A stretch of DNA of 64,000 bases from Alphaproteobacteria bacterium (lineage in GTDB: Bacteria; Pseudomonadota; Alphaproteobacteria; Micavibrionales; Micavibrionaceae), in the NCBI GenBank assembly GCA_030427385.1, contig JAUHWR010000001.1:1480042-1544041 (forward strand). The letters are read 5' to 3'. Within the stretch, counting starts at the first letter, position 1; the number at the start of each line of letters is the position of its first letter. The notes under the pieces are model-generated. The model made no database searches, was not told the DNA's origin, and saw only the letters and a list, made by a program, of their open reading frames with translations. The translations under genes were made by a program, and so were the position numbers. Below, one piece after another: positions 54,452 through 63,484 of this stretch.

Positions 54452-55312
54452 ATGGCACGACGCAAAATGCTTTATGACGGCAAAGGCAAAACGATTTTCG
54501 AAGGACCTGAAATCGGCACAGTCATCCAATATTTTAAAGATGACGCAACCGCTTACGATAAACAAAAGCAAGCGATTCTACCGGGAAAAGGTGTTTTGAA
54601 TAACCGGATTTCCGCCTATATCATGACGCGGCTGGAAAATATGGGCATTCCGACTCATTTTTTGAAATCTTTAAATATGCGCGAGCAATTGGTGCGCGAG
54701 GTGGAGATTATCCCCCTTGAAGTCATTGTGCGTAATGTCGCCGCCGGCAATTTATGTACCCGTTTAAATATTAAGGAAGGCACAGTCCTACCCCGTCCGA
54801 TTATTGAATTTAATTTGAAAAATGATGATTTGGGCAATCCGATGGTCACCGAAGACCAGATTTTCGCCTTTGGCTGGGCCGATCCTTATGAATTGGAAGA
54901 AATGATGGCGATGAGCTGGCGAATCAATGATTTTCTCAGCGGTCTGTTCGCCGGAATCGGGCTGCGCCTAGTTGATTTTAAAGTGGAATATGGACGCCTA
55001 TTCGGAGAAATGGGCGAGCTATATTTGCTTCTCGCTGATGAGATATCCCCCGATAATTGCCGCCTATGGGATTTAAAAACCGGCGAAAAAATGGATCGTG
55101 ATCGTTTTATTGAAGATCTCGGCGGATTAGTTGAAGCTTATGAAAGAGTCGCCCAGCGTCTGGGAATTGTTCCCGAAGGCGGCATTATAAAAGGCGGCAG
55201 CGTCAATGAACAACTCGCCGAAGGGTTAGAGGAAATCGAAAATGAACTCGCCCGCCAAAGAAAATTAAAAGGTATCAAACGCACCAATCCGACCAACCCT
55301 CGGAAGATATAA
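54452..55312 (+). CDS. purC: SAICAR synthase, short form (PurC paralogue 2)
   Basis: A 286-residue SAICAR synthase of the common bacterial type. It begins [17 protein letters not shown], with LREGAK-like substrate loops replaced by family-typical [17 protein letters not shown] and the signature [15 protein letters not shown]. It is followed after 13 bases by purS. The C terminus is about 40 residues longer than many short forms and Lys/Arg-rich. Two purC genes in one window are notable but known in some alphaproteobacteria. Confidence 0.93.
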   Translation: MARRKMLYDGKGKTIFEGPEIGTVIQYFKDDATAYDKQKQAILPGKGVLNNRISAYIMTRLENMGIPTHFLKSLNMREQLVREVEIIPLEVIVRNVAAGNLCTRLNIKEGTVLPRPIIEFNLKNDDLGNPMVTEDQIFAFGWADPYELEEMMAMSWRINDFLSGLFAGIGLRLVDFKVEYGRLFGEMGELYLLLADEISPDNCRLWDLKTGEKMDRDRFIEDLGGLVEAYERVAQRLGIVPEGGIIKGGSVNEQLAEGLEEIENELARQRKLKGIKRTNPTNPRKI

Positions 55313-55325
55313 AAAAGGAAATACT

Positions 55326-55559
55326 ATGAAAACATCTGTCACCGTTACACTAAAAAAAGGCGTTCTTGACCCGCAAGGTAAGGCAATCGAAGGCGCACTA
55401 CATTCTCTTGGCTTTGAAGGCGCGGAAAATGTGAATGTCGGTAAGCTTATCACGCTTGACCTGCCGGATGGCACATCCCAAGAGCAAATCAAAGATATGT
55501 GCGAAAAGCTACTTTCTAATCCGGTAATTGAAGATTATGAGATTAAAATTTTGAATTAA
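55326..55559 (+). CDS. purS: Phosphoribosylformylglycinamidine synthase subunit PurS
   Basis: A 77-residue subunit of FGAM synthase. It begins MKTSVTVTLKKGVLDPQGKA, typical of PurS, and includes LHSLGFEGAENVNVGKLI and NPVIEDYEIKIL at the end. It follows purC by 13 bases with an AAAAAGGAAA ribosome-binding site. The usual purQ and purL do not follow; a terminator lies ten bases after the stop. Confidence 0.94.
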   Translation: MKTSVTVTLKKGVLDPQGKAIEGALHSLGFEGAENVNVGKLITLDLPDGTSQEQIKDMCEKLLSNPVIEDYEIKILN

Positions 55560-55568
55560 ATAACGATC

Positions 55569-55601
55569 CATTCCACGGCAAATGCGGAATGGAATGTTTT
55601 T
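55569..55601 (+). terminator. Rho-independent terminator after purS
   Basis: CATTCCA pairs with TGGAATG across a 14-base loop and is followed by TTTTT. It ends the purC-purS transcript before the convergent nadK gene. Confidence 0.72.
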
Positions 55602-55615
55602 GTCATTCTTACTAT

Positions 55616-56401
55616 CTAAATAATAAACTGCTCTCTCAAAATCCGCTCACTCAGCGCATGATCAGGGTCAAACATCAGGGTTTTCTTAATGCCCTCTGAT
55701 TGACGGATGGAAACTTTAACGACATCGCGGAATTCTTTGAAATCCGCTGTGGCACTGACGGGGCGATGACCCGGCTCGATAATTTCAATATCAATAGTCA
55801 CGCTCTGCGGTAACAATGCGCCCTTCCATCGGCGGGGTCGAAAGGCGCTGATCGGGGTTAACGCATTAACATTGGCGCTAAGGGGCAAAATTGGTCCGCC
55901 TGCAGAAAAATTATAGGCTGTGCTACCTGCGGGTGTGGCAACCATCACCCCATCACAAACCAGCTCTGGGATACGTTCCTCACCATTCACAAAAATCTTC
56001 ATTTTTGCAGCCTGACGCTGTTCACGGAATAATGATACTTCATTAAATGCAACCGCTTCATAGGTTTTGCCATATTTGTCGGTTGCTTCCATTTTTAACG
56101 AATAGATATCCGTCAACATGGCCTTTTCCATACGCGCAGGCAGATGATCAAATTCATCAACCCTTACCGGATTCATCATAAAGCCAACTGATCCGTAATT
56201 TAATCCATAAAGTGGAATATTGATGTTAAGGCTGTCATGCAATGCCTCCAACATTGAGCCATCCCCCCCCAACACAAGAACAGCATCAGCGTCTTCAATG
56301 GAATGATTACCATAAATTTCAATCAGCTTTTTTTTCGCTGTCAGCGCTTTTTTGGAAGAAGACGACCAAAATGTAAATTTATTCATGGCTTTATCATACA
56401 T
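55616..56401 (-). CDS. nadK: NAD kinase
   Basis: An ATP-NAD kinase producing NADP, 261 residues. The catalytic GGDG motif is at residues 45-48 (VLVLGGDGSM) and the NE/D-type motif lies in FNEVSL. A second conserved stretch is ATPAGSTAYNFSAGGPILP. ATG at 56401 has a GAAGG site eight bases upstream; ATG at 56386 would be a slightly shorter alternative. It is divergent from recF. Confidence 0.93.
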   Translation of the reverse strand: MYDKAMNKFTFWSSSSKKALTAKKKLIEIYGNHSIEDADAVLVLGGDGSMLEALHDSLNINIPLYGLNYGSVGFMMNPVRVDEFDHLPARMEKAMLTDIYSLKMEATDKYGKTYEAVAFNEVSLFREQRQAAKMKIFVNGEERIPELVCDGVMVATPAGSTAYNFSAGGPILPLSANVNALTPISAFRPRRWKGALLPQSVTIDIEIIEPGHRPVSATADFKEFRDVVKVSIRQSEGIKKTLMFDPDHALSERILREQFII

Positions 56402-56464
56402 GGGCTTTGCCTTCAGGGGAATTCCCTTTATGTATTAGGGTAGGAAAAAAATAATCGACATATT

Positions 56465-57598
56465 GTGGCTCATATTCAAAAACTAACATTGCAGAATTTT
56501 CGCTCTTACGAAACGCAGGTTTTGGAATTGCCAAAAAAGACGCATATCGTTCTGAACGGAGAGAATGGCGCGGGTAAAACCAATATTTTGGAGGCTCTAT
56601 CCCTCCTGGCACCGGGGCGCGGGCTACGTAATGCCAAAATTTCCGATATTCAAAACCGCGCGCATCTGGGCGGAGCGCCATGGGTCATGTCTTGCAATTT
56701 GGACACTGATTATGGAATTATCCCCATCGGCACAAAATATGACCGCGACAAAGAAAAACGCCTGATTAAAATTAATGGCCAGATTATCCGCGCGCAAAGT
56801 GAATTGGCACAATGGTTATCCTGTCTATGGCTAACCCCGCAAATGGATCGGTTGTTTTTGGATGATAAATCCGCACGGCGCCGTTTTTTTGATCGTCTTG
56901 TTTTCACTTTTGACCCGGGTCATATCGGACGATTGACCCGCTATGAAAATGCCACAAGACAGCGTTTAAAATTATTAAAAGACGGCCAAATGGAAGATAG
57001 CTGGCTATCCGGCCTTGAATCTCAAATGGCGGAAACCGGTATTGCCATTTGCGCCTCTCGCCACTTATTTTGTCAAAAATTACAAAATGCCTATCAGAAT
57101 GCGACGGATGATGAAAAAAACAACTTTCCCTCTGCCCGCCTTAGCATTATCGGAGACATCGAAAATAAATTTAATAATATCAGTGCACTAGATGCCGAAG
57201 ATCATTTTAAAAAACATCTGTCTAACTCAAGAAAAGCAGATCAAAATAGCGGTATGACCAATTATGGGCCACATCGCAGCGATTTTTCCGTTACCTATAT
57301 AGAAAAAAATATGCCCGCAGCTGAAAGCTCGACAGGCGAACAAAAAGCGTTATTAATCGGTATCATTCTGGCACATGCCAGATTATTAAAAGAAGAACAT
57401 AATCAGGCCCCCATCTTATTACTTGATGAAATTGTGGCTCATCTTGACCCAAATCGGCGGCGGATTTTGGCCGAAATTTTGGCTAATTATTCTTCACAAA
57501 TATGGATGACCGGCACCGACCAAAACCTGTTCGAGCACTTTCAAACTCAGAGCTCTTTCTTTTCGGTTTCTGAGTCCAACTTATCTATCGCCTCTTGA
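56465..57598 (+). CDS. recF: DNA replication and repair protein RecF
   Basis: An SMC-like ATPase that loads RecA at gaps, 377 residues. Walker A GENGAGKTN is at about residues 32-40, the ABC signature reads STGEQKALLI and Walker B is ILLLDEIVAHLD. The start is GTG. Its 3' end overlaps the convergent DUF502 gene by 52 bases. It is not next to dnaN, which lies 19 kb away on the other strand. Confidence 0.93.
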   Translation: MAHIQKLTLQNFRSYETQVLELPKKTHIVLNGENGAGKTNILEALSLLAPGRGLRNAKISDIQNRAHLGGAPWVMSCNLDTDYGIIPIGTKYDRDKEKRLIKINGQIIRAQSELAQWLSCLWLTPQMDRLFLDDKSARRRFFDRLVFTFDPGHIGRLTRYENATRQRLKLLKDGQMEDSWLSGLESQMAETGIAICASRHLFCQKLQNAYQNATDDEKNNFPSARLSIIGDIENKFNNISALDAEDHFKKHLSNSRKADQNSGMTNYGPHRSDFSVTYIEKNMPAAESSTGEQKALLIGIILAHARLLKEEHNQAPILLLDEIVAHLDPNRRRILAEILANYSSQIWMTGTDQNLFEHFQTQSSFFSVSESNLSIAS

Positions 57599-58305
57599 GT
57601 CATCATCTCACGGTCAGGCGGAGCTATAATTCCGGCAGATACGACCAATTTAATTCCCTCCTCAACCGTCATATTTAAAAAATGTGCATCTTTTTTTGGC
57701 ACGAATAATAAAAAGCCAGATGTCGGGTTCGGCGTTGTCGGCACAAATACATTGATCGTTTCCTCATCGGTAATTCTTTGTACCTCACCTTGTGTGGTGT
57801 TGGTTACGAACGCAATCGACCAAATTCCCTTACGGGGATATTCTAAAAGAACCACATCACGAAATGCCTGTGATTGGCTGGCCATGATGGTTTCTGCAAT
57901 CTGTTTAATGGCGCTGTAAATATGGCGTATGACGGGCACGCGGCTCATGACGTATTCATATAAATTGATAACCATGCGCCCCAGAAAATTTCGCGCAAAC
58001 CAGCCAACAAAAATAAAGAATACAATCGATATGATCAGACCAAATCCCGGTACGTAAACCGGCAAGTAATAATCGGGGCTATATTCATCGGGAAGGATTT
58101 TACGCACCTGATTATCCATAAATTGGAGAAAAATCCACACCAAATAAATCGTTAGCCCCAATGGCGCGGTAACCAATATTCCCGCAAACAAGTAATTACG
58201 TAAACGTCCCGCTAGAGAAAGCTTTTTGAATTCAATTTCTTCATCGCTCAAATGCGGCCGTAATTGTTCTAAAATTGTTTTCATCCCTTTTTTTTCATCG
58301 CCCAT
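57547..58305 (-). CDS. DUF502 family membrane protein
   Basis: About 252 residues with two transmembrane helices near residues 38-60 and 84-106, then a soluble C-terminal part. The family segments APLGLTIYLVWIFLQFMDNQ, PGFGLIISIVFFIFVGWFAR and RVPVIRHIYSAIKQI are clear. The ATG at 58305 gives a family-like N terminus (MGDEKK); an ATG at 58284 is another option. The gene is divergent from the chorismate enzyme gene by 49 bases. Its function is unknown. Confidence 0.86.
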   Translation of the reverse strand: MGDEKKGMKTILEQLRPHLSDEEIEFKKLSLAGRLRNYLFAGILVTAPLGLTIYLVWIFLQFMDNQVRKILPDEYSPDYYLPVYVPGFGLIISIVFFIFVGWFARNFLGRMVINLYEYVMSRVPVIRHIYSAIKQIAETIMASQSQAFRDVVLLEYPRKGIWSIAFVTNTTQGEVQRITDEETINVFVPTTPNPTSGFLLFVPKKDAHFLNMTVEEGIKLVVSAGIIAPPDREMMTQEAIDKLDSETEKKEL

Positions 58306-58354
58306 AATAAAAACTCTTGTTTTCTTGTTGGTATATGTCTTTAAATCAGGGTTC

Positions 58355-60250
58355 ATGATAAACGTCAATTCAGAAGAATTTCCAAAAGACCAAAACCTCC
58401 TAAATATTATCGGGGATAATTCCTTTGCCCTGATTGAGCGCGATGGCATTGTCTCAATAATTATCGGTGAAATTGCCCATTTGCATTCTCTTTCTGATTT
58501 GGAGCAACATGCAGAAGATACGAAGCGTCCCATTGCATTCGCTCTGCCTTTTCGGGTTATAAAAGAGCGTGGCTTTGACTCGCAAGGTGATGAGCCCATC
58601 CTTGCCATAACCGGCACACAAATCTATCACGCCGCCATGGATACATTTCGTGATTTTCTTCCTGATCATCCTTTAATGTTATCAAAGGATATCACCGCCT
58701 CCATGAGCGATGCCAAATATGCCGCAATGGTAAAGTCATTTCAAACTCAAGAAATTGAAGGCGGGCATTGTTCCCAATCTACATTATCGCGAAAATTCGA
58801 GGGACAGATTGATGCTTTCTCTCTCCAGCATGCTTTAAGCTTATACCGCACAATTTTATTCCCTCAGGGGCAATACATGACCGTGCTAATATGTGATCGC
58901 TCTCAAGATCCGGATCATCCCCATTGTATTATTGGCGCAACGCCGGAACGTCACTTAACCGTGACCAAAGACCATGCCTTAATGATCCCGATTGCGGGCA
59001 CATTGCGTAAGGAGGATCGTGATACATTCGAGCAGCGCCTTAATAATTTCGTAAATGACCCAAAAGAGATTAATGAGCTGTTTCAAGTTGTCGATGAAGA
59101 GTTAAAAATGATGGGGCGCATCTGTCCCGAAGGCGGCACAATAAAAGGACCGTTCTTGCGAGAGATCGGCAGCGTTATTCACACCGAATATGAACTATAC
59201 GGTAATCGCGGACTTAATCCGATTGATGCGTTACGTTTAACACTGCATGCCCCCACTGTTGTCGGCGGCCCTATGGAAAGCGCGGCAAGAATTATTGCCA
59301 AATACGAGCCGTGCTCACGTCGTTATTATGGCGGAGAGATTGGTATTTATATCCCCGCCAGCGCATCTAGCCTCAACATATCTGAGATTGATTGCGCCAT
59401 TGCGCTGCGATGCGGAGAATTTTTTCCTAATGGTGACTTTGCCATACAGGCGGGCGGCGGATTGGTTCGCGATTCTGACCCTATATCAGAGGCGCATGAA
59501 AGCCGTGCTAAGGCTATGGGATTAATGGCATTTTTGTTAAATGAACCAAAAATGAACGCCCCATTCTTAACCGATGACTTACGCCACAAGATTACTCCCG
59601 ATCTTAATAAGCGTAATCAATCTCTTTCTAAATTCTGGATGGAGAATCAAGAACAATTATGGCGGCAGGGCGCGGATAAAAATGCAGGAACGTCTATCCT
59701 GATTATCAATAATGAAGATGATTTTGCTTACATGATTGCCCATGTTTGCCGCGGGCTTGGGTATCAGGTTACGGTGATTGATACATTTGCCATGCAATCG
59801 CTCATGATCACAGAAGATATAGTTATATTGGGACCGGGACCCGGTGATCCGAATGATCAAGATCACAAAAGAATGATCCACCTACGTGCCTTAACCGAGG
59901 CTCTATTGGTTGAAAAAAAACCTATATTAGGCATTTGTTTGGGTCATCAAATGTTGTGTCATTGTTTGGGTTATCAGGTCAAAAGACAAACATCATCAAC
60001 ACAAGGCATGCAACGCCCGATTAGAATATTTTCCGAACAGCATAAGCTCGGCTTTTACAATTCATTTGCGCCAATTCTGCACCCTATTATGGAACCGCCG
60101 GATGATATTCATGTGGATCTGGACGATGAAGAGCGCATTATCGCGATATCAGGGCCCCATTATAAGGGGTTTCAGTTTCACCCTGAATCAATCATGTCCG
60201 AAACAGGCATTGATTTGGTTAAATGCGCACTCAACGAATTGAGAACCTAA
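58355..60250 (+). CDS. PhzE/TrpEG-type chorismate-utilising fusion enzyme
   Basis: A 631-residue fusion of a chorismate-binding domain (~1-420) with a C-terminal class-I glutamine amidotransferase (~430-631). The chorismate domain includes IPIAGTLRKEDRDTFEQRL and the segment HTEYELYGNRGLNPIDALRL then APTVVGGPMESAARIIAKYE, close to PhzE-type ADIC/anthranilate synthases. The amidotransferase has GPGPGDP, the nucleophile C528 in LGICLGHQM and the catalytic His in FQFHPESIM. The ATG at 58355 is preceded by AGGG; a longer frame is unlikely. No phenazine or trp genes are nearby. Confidence 0.85.
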   Translation: MINVNSEEFPKDQNLLNIIGDNSFALIERDGIVSIIIGEIAHLHSLSDLEQHAEDTKRPIAFALPFRVIKERGFDSQGDEPILAITGTQIYHAAMDTFRDFLPDHPLMLSKDITASMSDAKYAAMVKSFQTQEIEGGHCSQSTLSRKFEGQIDAFSLQHALSLYRTILFPQGQYMTVLICDRSQDPDHPHCIIGATPERHLTVTKDHALMIPIAGTLRKEDRDTFEQRLNNFVNDPKEINELFQVVDEELKMMGRICPEGGTIKGPFLREIGSVIHTEYELYGNRGLNPIDALRLTLHAPTVVGGPMESAARIIAKYEPCSRRYYGGEIGIYIPASASSLNISEIDCAIALRCGEFFPNGDFAIQAGGGLVRDSDPISEAHESRAKAMGLMAFLLNEPKMNAPFLTDDLRHKITPDLNKRNQSLSKFWMENQEQLWRQGADKNAGTSILIINNEDDFAYMIAHVCRGLGYQVTVIDTFAMQSLMITEDIVILGPGPGDPNDQDHKRMIHLRALTEALLVEKKPILGICLGHQMLCHCLGYQVKRQTSSTQGMQRPIRIFSEQHKLGFYNSFAPILHPIMEPPDDIHVDLDDEERIIAISGPHYKGFQFHPESIMSETGIDLVKCALNELRT

Positions 60251-60993
60251 AATTTTTCAAACCATTGATAAGATAATTCCAAAACGTCATTCAATGTATT
60301 GCCGCGATAAAAACAATGATCCGCACCTTTAATAATATGACGTTCATTCATCGCATGTCCCGCGCTGTGCCATGAATATTTATCATCCACATAGATGCAA
60401 TCTTCTGCCGTGAGCACCTGTATAGGGACGCCGGAGAGAGATTTTGAAAGCGAAAGACACTCTTTGGCATCGTAGCGCGTTAGTGCTTCATGCATGAATG
60501 CTTTTCCAAGAATTTTATCGATGGCTCCGGACCAAATGATGAAATCATCTTGATAAACAAAATCACTTCTATCTTTAAATAGCTTTGGAAAATCAAAAGA
60601 CGGATCCCATAATGACAGTGCCGCCGCCTTTTCAGGTTGCGCGGTCATGATTGTCGGGCCGCCATAGGAATGACCCGCAATATACAGCTTACTATAAATG
60701 TTGGCTTTATGCGCCAACACCGCATTTAAATCAGCTGCATGAGTTTGCAGGGTGCAATTCTTTATGTTCCGCCCTTGGTTTTCTGATGAATATAAATGAA
60801 AACGAATGACATCATACCCCTTGGATACAAAAAAATTTGCCGCCGTTTTTATATGATATTCATTGGCGTGTCCGGAGAGCCCATGAACCAAAACCAGGCA
60901 TTTATCGGCGTGACCCTGATGGCTTGCAAGATCAGAAATACCATAGATTTTATAGCCATCATCGGTATCAATCGCCCATTCTTCCTGACGCAT
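60247..60993 (-). CDS. Alpha/beta-hydrolase family protein
   Basis: A 248-residue serine hydrolase. The nucleophile elbow GHSYGG places the catalytic serine at 109; VHGLSGHANEY is the oxyanion-hole strand; His in KGADHCFY and an acidic residue near the LTAEDCIYVDD segment complete a plausible triad. No signal peptide was seen. The substrate is unknown. Its 3' end overlaps the convergent chorismate enzyme gene by four bases, and it lies six bases downstream of recA on the same strand. Confidence 0.82.
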   Translation of the reverse strand: MRQEEWAIDTDDGYKIYGISDLASHQGHADKCLVLVHGLSGHANEYHIKTAANFFVSKGYDVIRFHLYSSENQGRNIKNCTLQTHAADLNAVLAHKANIYSKLYIAGHSYGGPTIMTAQPEKAAALSLWDPSFDFPKLFKDRSDFVYQDDFIIWSGAIDKILGKAFMHEALTRYDAKECLSLSKSLSGVPIQVLTAEDCIYVDDKYSWHSAGHAMNERHIIKGADHCFYRGNTLNDVLELSYQWFEKF

Positions 60994-60999
60994 AAGATT

Positions 61000-62109
61000 T
61001 TATGCCTTCTTCTTGACCTTGTCATTGGCAGGTTCAGCCGATGCGGAAAGATCGGCGCTATCATCGTCACTATCTGGTCCCGCCAACATTTGGTCGGCAA
61101 CAACACCAGATTCATTGCGAATTTTTTGCTCCAAAACCTTCATCATATCGGGGTTATCCAGTAAATATTTCTTCGCATTTTCGCGTCCCTGCCCAATACG
61201 CTCCCCTTCAGCAGAGAACCATGATCCTGATTTTTCAACCAATCCCGCAGCCACACCTAAATCGAGTATTTCTCCGGTTTTTGAAATGCCTTGCCCATAC
61301 ATGATATCAAATTCCACCTGACGGAAGGGCGGCGCCATCTTATTTTTCACAACTTTCACACGTGTTTGGTTGCCGACGATCTCTTCTTTATCTTTAATTT
61401 GTCCGATCCGGCGAATATCCATACGCACAGAGGCGTAAAATTTCAATGCATTCCCGCCTGTTGTTGTTTCGGGAGACCCGAACATGACCCCGATCTTCAT
61501 CCGAATCTGGTTGATGAAAATCACAACGGTACGTGATTTAGAAATGGATCCGGTCAATTTACGAAGCGCCTGAGACATTAATCGTGCCTGCAAGCCCATG
61601 TGAGAATCCCCCATATCCCCCTCTAATTCAGCGCGTGGCACGAGAGCCGCCACAGAATCGACAACCAAAACATCCAATGCATTGGAACGCACCAACGTAT
61701 CCGCAATTTCCAGTGCTTGCTCACCCGCATCAGGTTGAGAAATCAGGAGGTTGTCGATATCACAGCCCAGCTTTTTCGCATAGCCAGGATCAAGGGCGTG
61801 TTCAGCATCCACAATCGCGCATGTGCCGCCATTTTTTTGGGCTTCGGCAATAATATGTAAGGCCAGTGTAGTTTTACCGGAGCTTTCCGGTCCATAAATT
61901 TCAACGATACGCCCACGTGGCACCCCGCCAATTCCAAGGGCAATATCAAGCCCAAGAGATCCCGTTGAAATGGCCTCCACCTGCATTGGGCTTGTGCCAT
62001 CACCATTCAGGCGCATCACAGAGCCCTTACCAAAGGAGCGTTCAATCTGTGCCAAAGCAGCGTCCAACGCTTTTTGCTTATCACCTGAGACGGCGTTATT
62101 ATTACTCAT
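61000..62109 (-). CDS. recA: Recombinase RecA
   Basis: The central recombinase and SOS co-protease, 369 residues. Walker A GPESSGKT is at residues 73-80; the segment [20 protein letters not shown] lies in the L2 DNA-binding loop region. The C-terminal ~30 residues are acidic and then basic, ending VKKKA. An AAGGA site precedes the ATG. A 38-bp imperfect palindrome lies about 90 bases upstream (62197-62234). Confidence 0.98.
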   Translation of the reverse strand: MSNNNAVSGDKQKALDAALAQIERSFGKGSVMRLNGDGTSPMQVEAISTGSLGLDIALGIGGVPRGRIVEIYGPESSGKTTLALHIIAEAQKNGGTCAIVDAEHALDPGYAKKLGCDIDNLLISQPDAGEQALEIADTLVRSNALDVLVVDSVAALVPRAELEGDMGDSHMGLQARLMSQALRKLTGSISKSRTVVIFINQIRMKIGVMFGSPETTTGGNALKFYASVRMDIRRIGQIKDKEEIVGNQTRVKVVKNKMAPPFRQVEFDIMYGQGISKTGEILDLGVAAGLVEKSGSWFSAEGERIGQGRENAKKYLLDNPDMMKVLEQKIRNESGVVADQMLAGPDSDDDSADLSASAEPANDKVKKKA

Positions 62110-62196
62110 GCTATATTTTCCTTTTTCTATATTATCTCACATTACTCGCACGATTCGGGGGGTTCTGTAAACCAAAGCGGCGGCGATTACATTATT

Positions 62197-62234
62197 TGTT
62201 CCGCAAATGTTTCACGCGAAACATTTCATGAACA
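62197..62234. promoter_or_regulatory. parS-like palindrome with flanking SOS-like half sites
   Basis: The centre TGTTTCACGCGAAACA (62208-62223) differs from the 16-bp parS consensus TGTTTCACGTGAAACA at one position. Outer GTTC and GAAC arms extend the inverted repeat to 38 bp with three mismatched pairs. GTTC-N7-GTTT (62198-62212) and its mirror are near-matches to the alphaproteobacterial SOS box GTTC-N7-GTTC. Confidence 0.55.
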
Positions 62235-62324
62235 TCCCTATTGTACGTGTTTTGTTCCATATGTAAAGGGGGGTGCATAAAAAAAGTTTTAGCCCAGCCA
62301 AATATATGTAGCGATGACTAAATA

Positions 62325-62885
62325 TCAGTCTTGATGCGCCAAAATATCAATATTAATGGCAATTGTACGGCTGACCCATTCTGCTGACTCATCCGACTTC
62401 TTGCCGATATCAAAGGCAAGACGGTCTATTGGCACGTCTGCTTTTACACTGAGCGGCGAATTATTAAGATCACTTATTTCGAAATCAAATGAAACGCTTT
62501 GCACCACGTCACGCAAGGTCAAATCACCCGTTAGCTCATAAACCCCGTCCTCTTTTTTTCGAAAGGACCTTGATGTAAACTTACCTTCCGGATATTCCTT
62601 TATATTAAACCAGTCGGATTTCGGGAGCGTGCCGTCATACATGGCGTTGCCGGTTTTAGCCGAAGATAGATCGAAAATAATATTGGCATGAGACTGCGCT
62701 AAATTTTCAGGATCGAAGGAAATATCCGCCTGCCATTTTTCAAACTGTCCTGTAAAATCATTACCGGCATGTTGACCCGTAAATGACACTTTGCTGTTCT
62801 GATAATCCACAACATAGTCAGCGGCAAAAACCGGCACAGAAAATAAGTATGTGAGAATAATCAAGGTGTAAAAACGTATCATCAT
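62325..62885 (-). CDS. YceI-family periplasmic protein 1
   Basis: A 186-residue secreted protein of the YceI family, lipocalin-like isoprenoid-binding fold. It has a signal peptide (about 1-20, cleavage at VFA|A) and the family segments VDYQNSKVSFTGQHAGN, KSDWFNIKEYPEGKFTS and LTGDLTLRDVVQSVSFDFE. The ATG at 62885 has an AAAGGA site five bases upstream; the frame back to 62909 is unlikely. It follows the cytochrome b561 gene directly, as the family often does. Confidence 0.86.
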   Translation of the reverse strand: MMIRFYTLIILTYLFSVPVFAADYVVDYQNSKVSFTGQHAGNDFTGQFEKWQADISFDPENLAQSHANIIFDLSSAKTGNAMYDGTLPKSDWFNIKEYPEGKFTSRSFRKKEDGVYELTGDLTLRDVVQSVSFDFEISDLNNSPLSVKADVPIDRLAFDIGKKSDESAEWVSRTIAINIDILAHQD

Positions 62886-62887
62886 AG

Positions 62888-63484
62888 CTATCCTTTGCTG
62901 TTCCACCACATCCGCCGTAGTAAGTTTTCATGATCATAGACGGCATGTTTAATGACCGCGCCAATATGACCCGCAATCAGAATACCAAACATAATCGTTA
63001 ATATAAAATGCGCCTCCTCGGCTATTTCATGAATGGTCTCATTGCCTTCAACGCCCGGGAAATGCGGCCATTCAAATAAATTAAAAACAATAGTAGGCAG
63101 CCCATAGACGCTGGAAGAGACATATAGCCAGCCGGATAAAGGCGTTAAAAACATAACAGCATAAAGGGCATAATGCCCCGCCTTTGCGGCTAGCTTTTCC
63201 CAAGGGGCGAGATTATCAGGTAATTTGGGGATTACACTAATAAGACGCCAAGATATACGTAAGAAAGACGCCAATAACAACAGAATGCCACCAGACTTAT
63301 GCCATTGATATAGTTGGAATTTAAAGGATTTATCCAACTCGAAATAGGTCATGGCGACCCCGCTGCCAAGCATTACCAAAAAGGCAATTGCCATCGTCCA
63401 GTGCAGGATAATGGCAATGCTGTTATAGCGATCATGTGTGACAGCCAAATTAGGAATCCATGTCTTTATTGAATTCAGTTTCAA
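62888..63484 (-). CDS. Cytochrome b561-type membrane protein
   Basis: A 198-residue di-haem b cytochrome of the bacterial b561 family with four transmembrane helices. Haem-ligand histidines are in ILHWTMAIAFLVML, LYQWHKSGGILLLL and GHIGAVIKHAVYD contexts. It probably passes electrons between quinone and a periplasmic acceptor. Its start overlaps the preceding YceI gene by 35 bases and the next YceI gene follows two bases after its stop, so the three form one operon. Confidence 0.86.
   Translation of the reverse strand: MKLNSIKTWIPNLAVTHDRYNSIAIILHWTMAIAFLVMLGSGVAMTYFELDKSFKFQLYQWHKSGGILLLLASFLRISWRLISVIPKLPDNLAPWEKLAAKAGHYALYAVMFLTPLSGWLYVSSSVYGLPTIVFNLFEWPHFPGVEGNETIHEIAEEAHFILTIMFGILIAGHIGAVIKHAVYDHENLLRRMWWNSKG

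Noticed and set aside
58306..58617. Longer frame of the DUF502 protein
   Set aside because: The added part lies across the divergent enzyme gene and has no family similarity; the ATG at 58305 gives a normal N terminus.
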